31,109 bases of DNA from Candidatus Aminicenantota bacterium. Its GTDB lineage: Bacteria > Acidobacteriota > UBA6911 > RPQK01 > JAJDTT01. Position numbers and translations under genes: made by a program. How positions within the stretch are numbered: position 1 is the first letter of the stretch; each line of letters starts with the position of its first letter. This document shows, in pieces, positions 7,006 through 13,396 of this stretch. The stretch is from assembly GCA_026706325.1 (NCBI GenBank), contig JAPOYZ010000108.1:1-31109 (forward strand), in the 5' to 3' direction. The notes beneath the pieces were generated by a model. The model searched no databases and was not told the DNA's origin. It saw nothing but the letters and a program-made list of their open reading frames with translations.

Positions 7006-8091
7006 CTACGGCGCCTGCCGGATATTGATGTCCTGTTGGGGAAAGGGAATCTCGATTCCGGCGTCGCCCAGGATCTTGTAGGCCCGGGTGTGGAGGGCGT
7101 CGATGGCCCGGCCCCGCAGTTCCGCCTCCGCGATCCAGCAGAGCAGCTCGAAGATCAGTCCCGAGTCCCCGAACTGGCGGAACCGCACCCGGGGCGCCGG
7201 TTCGGGGCGGACCAGGGGTTCCTCCTCCGCCACGGCCAGGAGCAGGTCGCGCACCTGGTCCACGTCCGATCCATACGCCACGGAGACCCGCAGGCGAACC
7301 CGCTGGTGGATCGCGGGCCCACCACTCTCGTTGACCAGAGTCGAATTGGCGATGGCGGCGTTGGGAATCGTGATCTCGATGTCGTCACGCGTCAGGATGC
7401 GGGTGCTGCGAAGTCCGATCTGCGTGACCATGCCTCGTTGGTTTCCCGGGTTGAGGACGATGTAGTCGCCGATCTTGTAGGGGGCGTCGGCGAGAATGGA
7501 AACCCCCGCGAATAGGTTGGCCAGGGTGTCGCGAGCGGCGAAACCGACGGCGAGTCCCATGATCCCGGCGGAAGCCACCCAGGCCGCAACGTTGATCTCC
7601 CAGGCGAGCATGCCCAGATAGACGGCGGCGCCGACGAGCGCGACCTTGCTGCCGATGGAAAAAAGGGGCAAGCTTGCCGGCTGGACGGCCTCAAACCGGG
7701 TTTCATGGCGGCTCATCCAACGGAAGACGATGCTGGCGAGGGGCATAGCGGCAAACAGACAGATCAGGACGAAAAGGGTCTGGAGCAGGTGCGCCAAAAA
7801 ACTCGCCACGTTTTCGGGCAAACCGGACACCAGGATGGCAACGTAGAAACCGATGAGAACGACGCTCCGCCTGATCGGGCGGTGGAGTTGCTCGATGATG
7901 AGATCGTCCAGTTTGGTCTCGGTGAGCTGAGTCCATCCGTAGAGCAGCTTGGTGACAAACTTGTCCACCAGGCGGGCCGACAACAGACCGGCCACGGCGA
8001 TCAGGAGCGCCCACAAGATTCGCTCCAATGACAGTTGGGCCAGAGACTGCCAAGCCGTCTTGAGTGGAATCAGCCAGTCTTGATCGAACAT
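7006..8091 (-). CDS. Mechanosensitive ion channel, MscS family
   Basis: A 361-residue inner-membrane channel that opens under membrane tension to release solutes after osmotic downshock. Hydrophobic segments lie at about residues 22-40, 74-93, 99-124, 144-163 and 168-198. The last is the pore-lining helix, with the small-residue pattern ASAGIMGLAVGFAARDTLANLFAG typical of MscS TM3. It is followed by the beta domain (KIGDYIVLN, GMVTQIGLRSTRILTRDD, IPNAAIAN) and a C-terminal alpha/beta domain to the end. The core is larger than E. coli MscS (286 residues) because of the two extra N-terminal helices. The ATG at 8091 has GGGAG about 10 bases upstream. It appears monocistronic. Confidence 0.93.
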   Translation of the reverse strand: MFDQDWLIPLKTAWQSLAQLSLERILWALLIAVAGLLSARLVDKFVTKLLYGWTQLTETKLDDLIIEQLHRPIRRSVVLIGFYVAILVSGLPENVASFLAHLLQTLFVLICLFAAMPLASIVFRWMSRHETRFEAVQPASLPLFSIGSKVALVGAAVYLGMLAWEINVAAWVASAGIMGLAVGFAARDTLANLFAGVSILADAPYKIGDYIVLNPGNQRGMVTQIGLRSTRILTRDDIEITIPNAAIANSTLVNESGGPAIHQRVRLRVSVAYGSDVDQVRDLLLAVAEEEPLVRPEPAPRVRFRQFGDSGLIFELLCWIAEAELRGRAIDALHTRAYKILGDAGIEIPFPQQDINIRQAP

Positions 8092-8282
8092 CGACTCAGT
8101 CTCCCTGCCTCGGACGCGGCTGGCCTCAGCGTCACCCGCGAGAGCGGCCTCTGGCTCCGCGGTTCCGTTGCCAAGCCATGGCGCGTTACCTTATCCTACC
8201 TCGCGCTGAAGCGGGTGTCCCGTATGGGGCGCAGAGGCGGGGAAGATCTGTTGAACATGAGGAAATTCGCCGATTCGACGAA

Positions 8283-8381
8283 GGAGGGGCGATTTCCAAT
8301 CGCCCATTCTTCCGTCGCCGCTTTGCTATGTGGGAGTCCGGCGGTTAGGAAACCGCCGCTCCTGAGAGGAGGGGCGATTCC
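8283..8381. repeat. Cluster of short palindromes and a direct repeat in the trxB leader
   Basis: Three inverted repeats lie in under 90 bases. They are GGGCGATT/AATCGCCC with a 3-base loop (8287-8305), CGGCGGTT/AACCGCCG with a 4-base loop (8339-8358), and CTCCT/AGGAG with a 3-base loop (8359-8371). A direct repeat, GGAGGGGCGATT(T)CC, occurs at 8283-8297 and 8368-8381, and its second copy contains the trxB ribosome-binding site. It looks like a dispersed palindromic element. The rest of the gap (8092-8282) shows no gene. Confidence 0.7.
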
Positions 8382-9305
8382 GTGTACAAGGTGATCATTC
8401 TGGGTTCGGGCTGCGCCGGTTCGACGGCCGCCATCTATGCCGCCAGGGCCAATTTGAGTCCCCTCGTCCTGGAAGGACACGAGCCTGGCGGACAGCTCTC
8501 CCTGACCACCCTGGTCGAGAACTACCCTGGTTTTCCCGAGGGGATCGACGGTCCGGAGCTGGTCCAGAGAATGAAGGAGCAGGCCCAGCGCTTCGGGGCC
8601 GAATACCGCATGGAGACGGTGGTCGAAGCGGATCTGAACCATCCCTTTACGGTCCGGACGGAAGCGTCCACCTACCGGGCCCTCTCCTTGATCATCGCCT
8701 CGGGCGCGTCGGCCCGGCTCCTGGGACTGGAGTCTGAGAAACAGCTCATCGGGTACGGCGTCTCCACCTGCGCGACCTGCGACGGATTCTTCTTCAGGGA
8801 CCAGCGCGTCGCCGTCGTCGGCGGGGGCGACAGCGCCATGGAGGAGTCTCTCTTCCTCACCAAGTTTGCCGACAGCGTCACCGTCATTCACCGTCGGGAC
8901 GAGTTGAGGGCCTCCAAGATCATGGCGGCCCGCGCCCTGAGCCATCCCAAGATCGGGTTTCTCTGGGACACGGTGGTGACCGATATCCTGGACCCGGGAA
9001 AGAAGCGGGTCGAGGCGATCCGGCTCCGCAACGTGAAGACCGGCGAAGAGAGTCAGATCCCGATGGAAGGAGTGTTCGTCGCCATCGGGCACACGCCCAA
9101 CTCCCAGGCCTTCCGAGACAAAGTGAAGACCCATGGCGGCTACATCTCTGTCCACGGCGGCTCCCGGACCAGCGTCGAGGGGGTCTTCGCCGCCGGTGAC
9201 ATTCACGACCACGTCTACCGCCAGGCGGTCACCGCCGCCGGAGCGGGTTGCCGGGCGGCCATCGACGCCGAGAAGTATCTGGAGAATCTGGCCCATTCGG
9301 ACTGA
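8382..9305 (+). CDS. trxB: Thioredoxin-disulfide reductase
   Basis: A 307-residue low-molecular-weight thioredoxin reductase, the cytosolic FAD enzyme that passes NADPH electrons to thioredoxin. The FAD-binding motif is GSGCAGSTAA (residues 8-17), with Cys in place of the usual Pro. The redox-active CATC is at Cys130 and Cys133, followed by DGFFF. The NADPH motif is GGGDSAMEE (about 147-155), and the second FAD motif is GVFAAGDI. The start is GTG at 8382, 7 bases after AGGAGGGG. That ribosome-binding site can pair with CTCCT just upstream, so translation may be modulated by leader folding. No thioredoxin gene is adjacent. Confidence 0.95.
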   Translation: MYKVIILGSGCAGSTAAIYAARANLSPLVLEGHEPGGQLSLTTLVENYPGFPEGIDGPELVQRMKEQAQRFGAEYRMETVVEADLNHPFTVRTEASTYRALSLIIASGASARLLGLESEKQLIGYGVSTCATCDGFFFRDQRVAVVGGGDSAMEESLFLTKFADSVTVIHRRDELRASKIMAARALSHPKIGFLWDTVVTDILDPGKKRVEAIRLRNVKTGEESQIPMEGVFVAIGHTPNSQAFRDKVKTHGGYISVHGGSRTSVEGVFAAGDIHDHVYRQAVTAAGAGCRAAIDAEKYLENLAHSD

Positions 9306-9325
9306 CCGGTCCGTCCGTTCGAACC

Positions 9326-9340
9326 TTCCGTAGCACGGAA
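9326..9340. terminator. Candidate hairpin between convergent trxB and ligase genes
   Basis: TTCCGT and ACGGAA form a perfect 6-bp stem with a 3-base loop. The stem sits in the 44-base gap between two converging stop codons, where a bidirectional terminator would be expected. No T tract follows on either strand. Confidence 0.35.
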
Positions 9341-9349
9341 CCGGCGGTT

Positions 9350-10909
9350 TCAGCCGCGCTTTCTGAGTTCCCGCTTCAGAATCTTGCCGGTCCCTCCCTT
9401 GGGCAGGTCGGCCACGAGTTCGACGATCCGGGGGACCTTGAAGGAGGCCAGCCGGCGCCGGCAATAGGAGACGAGTGCCTTCGGGGTGACACAGTCCGGC
9501 GTTCTGGGGACGACCACCGCCTTGGGAATCTCTCCCCAGTGCTCGTCGGGAACCGGTATCACGGCGCATTCCAGGACACCGGGATGGGTAAGAAGCACCC
9601 GTTCCACCTCCAGACTGGAGATGTTCTCGCCCCCGCTGACGATGATGTCTTTCTTTCGATCGACGATCTGAACGTAGCCGTCCGGGTCGATGGTGGCCAG
9701 GTCGCCGGTCCGCAACCAGTTCCCGGCCGCCGCCGCCGGTTCCGCCTGTCCCCAATAGCCCTTCATGACGCCGTCGCCCCGGATGGCGATCTCCCCCAGA
9801 TCGCTGCCGTTCCAGGGAAGGGAACGGCCCTGACCGTCCAGCAGCGCCAGCTCCACACCGGGGATGGGGTAGCCGGTCATGGACTGGAGGGCCAGGCGGC
9901 GTTCGCCCTGGACCGCGAGATGGCTCTTGGGAAACGAGAGCGTCACCACGGGAGAGCATTCCGTGAGGCCATAGCCGGCGACGCACCGGCAGTCGAAGGC
10001 CGCTTCCAATTGCTCGACGAGCCGGGGATTGGCGGCTGCTCCACCCAGATTGATCAACCGGACCGAAGAGGTGTCGAATCGATCCCGTTCGGAATGGTTC
10101 AGGAGCGAAATGGCCATCGTCGGCACCAGGAAAAAGAACGTGACTCCATGTTCCTGGATCAGGCGGTACGCGTCGCCGGGATGGAAGCGTTTCATGAGGA
10201 CGTGCCGGCCTCCCAGGCAGGTCAGGAACTGGGGCGTTCCCCAACCGTTCACGTGGAACAGGGGGATGGTGTGCAGTTGGGTGTCCTCATCCCGGATACC
10301 CAGCGCCAGGGATACCTCCAGCGCATGAAGGTAGAGGTTGCGATGGGTGAGCATGACCCCCTTGGGAAGTGCCGTCGTGCCCGAGGTGTAGAACAACTCG
10401 GCGACATCCTCTTCGTCGACTCCGGCGATGTCCCGGTCCGCCGCGCACTCGCCGGTTTCCATCAGGTGCCGGTAGGAGCCGGGCTCGACCCAGTCGGCGG
10501 ACGGACCGGGCTCCAGGAGAAGGAAACGCCCGACGCTGTGGAGGTCGCGGCGAATCTCCTCGACGACGGGGAGAAAGTCAGGGTGGAAGATGAGGACCCG
10601 CGCCCCCGCGTCGTTGAGGATGTGGCGGAAGTCGGCGGCCCGGAGACGGGTGTTCAGAGGGAGGAGGATGCAGCCGGCCAGGGGGACTCCGTAGTAGGCT
10701 TCCAGGAGCGGGTGCTGGTTGTACGAGAGTAGAGCGACCCGGGAGCCGGCGGGGAGCCGCCAGGACGAGAGGATGGCGGCCAAGCGATGGCAGCGCCGGG
10801 AAAACTCGCGGTAGGTCCAGCTTCGCCCGGCGTCGACGATGCCGACTTTGGAACCGAACTGGTCCCTGGCGCGGTAGAGAAACCGCAGCGGAGTGAGCGG
10901 CACCCTCAT
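9350..10909 (-). CDS. AMP-dependent synthetase/acyl-CoA ligase
   Basis: A 519-residue member of the ANL adenylating superfamily, resembling fatty-acid or aryl-acid CoA ligases. The AMP-binding P-loop is YTSGTTALPKGV (residues 174-185). Further core motifs are GYGLTECSPVV, the hinge region RTGDLATIDPDGYVQIVDRKKD, and the C-terminal catalytic lysine in GTGKILKREL (Lys509). It should activate a carboxylic acid to an acyl-adenylate and then the CoA thioester. Chain length is not predictable from sequence. The ATG at 10909 overlaps the stop of the upstream DtxR-type regulator by 4 bases (ATGA), so the two are cotranscribed and probably translationally coupled. That is an unusual pairing. Confidence 0.92.
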   Translation of the reverse strand: MRVPLTPLRFLYRARDQFGSKVGIVDAGRSWTYREFSRRCHRLAAILSSWRLPAGSRVALLSYNQHPLLEAYYGVPLAGCILLPLNTRLRAADFRHILNDAGARVLIFHPDFLPVVEEIRRDLHSVGRFLLLEPGPSADWVEPGSYRHLMETGECAADRDIAGVDEEDVAELFYTSGTTALPKGVMLTHRNLYLHALEVSLALGIRDEDTQLHTIPLFHVNGWGTPQFLTCLGGRHVLMKRFHPGDAYRLIQEHGVTFFFLVPTMAISLLNHSERDRFDTSSVRLINLGGAAANPRLVEQLEAAFDCRCVAGYGLTECSPVVTLSFPKSHLAVQGERRLALQSMTGYPIPGVELALLDGQGRSLPWNGSDLGEIAIRGDGVMKGYWGQAEPAAAAGNWLRTGDLATIDPDGYVQIVDRKKDIIVSGGENISSLEVERVLLTHPGVLECAVIPVPDEHWGEIPKAVVVPRTPDCVTPKALVSYCRRRLASFKVPRIVELVADLPKGGTGKILKRELRKRG

Positions 10910-11580
10910 GGCAGGCTGACGAAGATCTGGCGCGCCAGTTCCTCGCTGAGTCCGTGCTCGACTCCATTGACCCGGACATAGACGGGTCCGTTGAAAGGGT
11001 CCCGCCTCACCAGATCCAGCTTGACGTCGGGGAAGATGCCGATGGAGGCCAGGTGGCGCAGGACGTTGGGGTCCTTGTCGCTGACCCTCCGCACCCGGGT
11101 TTCCTGGCCGGCGACCATGTCCCAGAGCCTTCCCAGCCGTTCCAGGTCGATCTCGCCTTTCTTGGTGGGAATGGGATCGCCGTGAGGGTCCTTCCGCGGG
11201 TATCCCAGCGCTTGGTCGATCTTCTCTTCGAACTCCTCGGAAATGACGTGTTCCAGGAGATCCGCTTCCTCGTGCACCTTGTCCCAGGTGTAGCCCAGGA
11301 CCTCGGACAGGTACAGTTCCAGCAGCCGGTGGTGCCGGATGATCTCGAGCGCGATCCGGGTTCCGGCCGGAGTCAGGCGAACTCCCTTGTAGCGCCGGTA
11401 TTCCACCAGCTTCAGATCGGAAAGGCGCTGGACCATGTTGGTCACGCTGGCCGGCCGGCAGGACATGGCGGCGGCGACCCTGGAGGTCGTGACCAGCGAG
11501 TCTTCGGCGGCCAACTCGTAGATCGCCTTGAGGTAATCTTCCATTGCGCGGCTGATCACCGGTGTCGTCTTGGCTGCCAT
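10906..11580 (-). CDS. DtxR/MntR family metal-dependent transcriptional regulator (Mn-type ligands)
   Basis: A 224-residue regulator with an N-terminal winged helix (about residues 10-75), a dimerisation and metal-binding domain (about 76-150) and a C-terminal FeoA/SH3-like domain (about 155-224). Aligned by eye to DtxR, the ligands are His84, Glu88, His103, Glu110 and His111. The two positions that are Met10 and Cys102 in iron-type DtxR are Asp15 (in MEDYLKAIYEL) and Asp107 here. Hard acidic ligands at those positions are characteristic of manganese-sensing MntR, so Mn(II) response is inferred. The ATG at 11580 follows an AGGA site. It overlaps the downstream ligase gene by 4 bases. A 10-bp palindrome lies about 40 bases upstream and could be an autoregulatory operator. 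Confidence 0.92.
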   Translation of the reverse strand: MAAKTTPVISRAMEDYLKAIYELAAEDSLVTTSRVAAAMSCRPASVTNMVQRLSDLKLVEYRRYKGVRLTPAGTRIALEIIRHHRLLELYLSEVLGYTWDKVHEEADLLEHVISEEFEEKIDQALGYPRKDPHGDPIPTKKGEIDLERLGRLWDMVAGQETRVRRVSDKDPNVLRHLASIGIFPDVKLDLVRRDPFNGPVYVRVNGVEHGLSEELARQIFVSLP

Positions 11581-11620
11581 GTTCCTGGCGTGGCCGACTG
11601 CGTGGCTGTTGCCGATCGAT

Positions 11621-11648
11621 GCCGGCCGGAGCAGGAATTCCGGCCGGC
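11621..11648. promoter_or_regulatory. Perfect 10-bp dyad in the regulator/leuB divergent region
   Basis: GCCGGCCGGA (11621-11630) and TCCGGCCGGC (11639-11648) are exact inverted repeats separated by 8 bases. They lie in the divergent gap between the DtxR-type regulator and leuB, where a terminator is unlikely. A dimeric-regulator operator is the natural reading, but no factor is identified. Confidence 0.45.
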
Positions 11649-11713
11649 GGCGTCACAGTATAGCAGCCCGCCGGATGGGAGTCGGGCTCCCGGGGCGTTG
11701 GCCGCGGGGGCTG

Positions 11714-11746
11714 TGGTAGGCTCCCACCGTTTGGAGGGAGCCACCG
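11714..11746 (+). promoter_or_regulatory. Hairpin just upstream of the leuB ribosome-binding site
   Basis: GGCTCCC (11719-11725) pairs with GGGAGCC (11736-11742). The stem extends by three further pairs past a single bulged A, with a 10-base loop. It ends directly before the GGGAGGGG ribosome-binding region of leuB. It could influence leuB translation or be a DNA dyad. It does not match a T-box or leader-peptide attenuator. Confidence 0.35.
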
Positions 11747-11760
11747 GGAGGGGATGACCC

Positions 11761-12867
11761 ATGACCCACGTGATCGCGGTGCTGCCGGGGGACGGCATCG
11801 GTCCGGAGGTGATCGCCGCGGCCGTCGACGTTCTGGAGTGGTGTGGACGCAACCACGGTCTGCAACTGGAGATTCGGACCTTCCCGGCCGGAGGAACCGC
11901 CCTGGAACGCTACGGGGACCCTCTGCCCGATTTTGTTCTCGCTGCCTGCAGGGAAGCGGATGCCGTACTGGTCGGGGCGGCGGGAGATTCCCGGTTCGAC
12001 TCCAATCCCGCCCCGATGCGTCCCGAACAGGCTCTGCTTCGACTGCGCAAGGAGTTGGGGCTGTTCACCAATCTCCGTCCCGTCAAGACCCATCCGTCTC
12101 TCCTGGATACTTCGCCGTTCAAGAAATCGATCATCGAAAACGTCGACATCATGATCGTTCGAGAACTGACGGGCGGGATCTATTTCGGTGAGCCGCGGGG
12201 CAGCGAGCGGCGTTCGGGCGTCCGGTGCGCCTACAACATGGAGATCTACCACGACTACGAGATCGAACGGATCGCCCGGGCCGCCTTTCAACTGGCACGG
12301 GAACGGCGCCGCCTCGTCACCAGCGTGGACAAGTCCAACGTCATGGAGAGCTCGCTGCTCTGGCGCACGGTGGTGGAGGAGGTCGCACACGACTACCCGG
12401 ATGTGGGTTTGGAGCACATGCTGGTGGACAACTGTTCCATGCAATTGATCTCCCGGCCCAGGCATTTCGACGTGCTTCTTTCCACGAACCTGTTCGGGGA
12501 CATCCTCAGTGATGAGGCAGCGGTGCTGGCCGGGTCCATCGGCCTGCTGCCTTCCGCCAGCCTGGGGGCTCCGGCGGAGGGTGTCCGGAAGGGGCTTTAC
12601 GAGCCGGTCCATGGCACGGCGCCGGACATTGCCGGAAGAGGCCGGGCGAACCCCTTGGCCGCCATCTCCAGTGCGGCGCTCCTGTTCCGTTATTCCCTGG
12701 GACGGGATGACATCGCCCGCCGGATCGATTCGGCGGTGGAGACGTGCCTGCACCAGGGACACCGGACCGCTGACCTGGCGCGGACCGGAGAAGAGTCCAT
12801 CGGGACCCGCGCCATGGCCGAAAAAGTATTGGAAGCACTGGCGGCTGATCCGGACTCGACGGGCTGA
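11761..12867 (+). CDS. leuB: 3-isopropylmalate dehydrogenase
   Basis: A 368-residue cytosolic NAD-dependent beta-decarboxylating dehydrogenase, the third step of leucine synthesis (3-isopropylmalate to 2-oxoisocaproate). Motifs include PGDGIGPEV at the N-terminus, RELTGGIYFG (Arg134, Tyr141), the catalytic DKSNVM (Lys191), and the metal and substrate loop NLFGDILSDEAA (residues 243-254, with Asp247 and Asp251). SIGLLPSASLG and the NAD-binding YEPVHGTAPDIAG (about 280-292) follow. The ATG at 11761 has GGGAGGGG 7 bases upstream. Other leu genes are not in the window. Tartrate and isocitrate dehydrogenases are relatives, but the motifs and length favour LeuB. Confidence 0.95.
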   Translation: MTHVIAVLPGDGIGPEVIAAAVDVLEWCGRNHGLQLEIRTFPAGGTALERYGDPLPDFVLAACREADAVLVGAAGDSRFDSNPAPMRPEQALLRLRKELGLFTNLRPVKTHPSLLDTSPFKKSIIENVDIMIVRELTGGIYFGEPRGSERRSGVRCAYNMEIYHDYEIERIARAAFQLARERRRLVTSVDKSNVMESSLLWRTVVEEVAHDYPDVGLEHMLVDNCSMQLISRPRHFDVLLSTNLFGDILSDEAAVLAGSIGLLPSASLGAPAEGVRKGLYEPVHGTAPDIAGRGRANPLAAISSAALLFRYSLGRDDIARRIDSAVETCLHQGHRTADLARTGEESIGTRAMAEKVLEALAADPDSTG

Positions 12868-12915
12868 GAAGTCAAGATCGGCCCGGGACCCGTGGCCGCG
12901 CCGGCCGCGGCGGGC

Positions 12916-12944
12916 TAGGCATAAATCGACATTTATGGTATGAT
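12916..12944 (+). promoter_or_regulatory. Putative extended -10 promoter of the NTF2-like gene
   Basis: TAGGCA (12916-12921, 4 of 6 to TTGACA) and TATGAT (12939-12944) have 17-base spacing. The -10 is preceded by TGG, a TGn extended -10 signature. The local sequence is AT-rich against a GC-rich background. The ATG is 13 bases after the -10, giving a very short leader. Confidence 0.5.
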
Positions 12945-12956
12945 TGTTGCTAACTT

Positions 12957-13349
12957 ATGCGCAATAATCCGAGAGAATTACTGTTGAATATGCACCGGCA
13001 ACATGTCAGCGGCTGGCAACAGAAGGACATGTTGACGTTGCGAGGCGTCTATGCCGAGCAGGCGGTGGTATTCGAGAAGGTTCCGCCTCCCCGCTTCTCC
13101 GATTTCAAGACATTTGAGAACACGCTTCATCAATATTTCAGTCAGATACACGACGTAACTTTGCTTACCGACAATATCCAGATCGAGTTCAGCGGCGATG
13201 TCGGGTGGATCACTTCCCAGTATCTGATGGCGTATCACGCCAAGGGACGGCTCCAGCGGGAGACGGGCCGTTGGACCGAGATCTATCAGCGCGAGAACGG
13301 AGAATGGAAGCTCACTCATTTCCATTCCTCCCCTGACCCCTTCAATTGA
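12957..13349 (+). CDS. NTF2-like/SnoaL-like domain protein
   Basis: A 130-residue single-domain protein with the NTF2-like cone fold pattern. An N-terminal helix (HRQHVSGWQQKDMLTLRG) leads into YAEQAVVFE, then a helix and strands ending in GRWTEIYQRENGEWKLTHFHSS, typical of the SnoaL/DUF4440-like group. Members are small enzymes or ligand-binding proteins of varied function, so no reaction is assigned. The ATG at 12957 has no ribosome-binding site and lies close behind a promoter-like sequence, so the mRNA may be nearly leaderless. An in-frame ATG at 12990 is an alternative start. It stands alone between leuB and the converging glycosyltransferase gene. Confidence 0.8.
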   Translation: MRNNPRELLLNMHRQHVSGWQQKDMLTLRGVYAEQAVVFEKVPPPRFSDFKTFENTLHQYFSQIHDVTLLTDNIQIEFSGDVGWITSQYLMAYHAKGRLQRETGRWTEIYQRENGEWKLTHFHSSPDPFN

Positions 13350-13396
13350 CCGCCGCCGGTGAACATCACCTCTGCCCGCTTCCGGTATCCCCGGTC

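Noticed and set aside
8283..8381. A CRISPR array or an insertion-sequence end.
   Set aside because: The repeats are palindromes of differing sequence, without regular spacers, and no transposase is nearby.
12875..12916. A terminator after leuB in the GC-rich stretch.
   Set aside because: Pairing is imperfect and there is no T tract. The stretch is simply very GC-rich.
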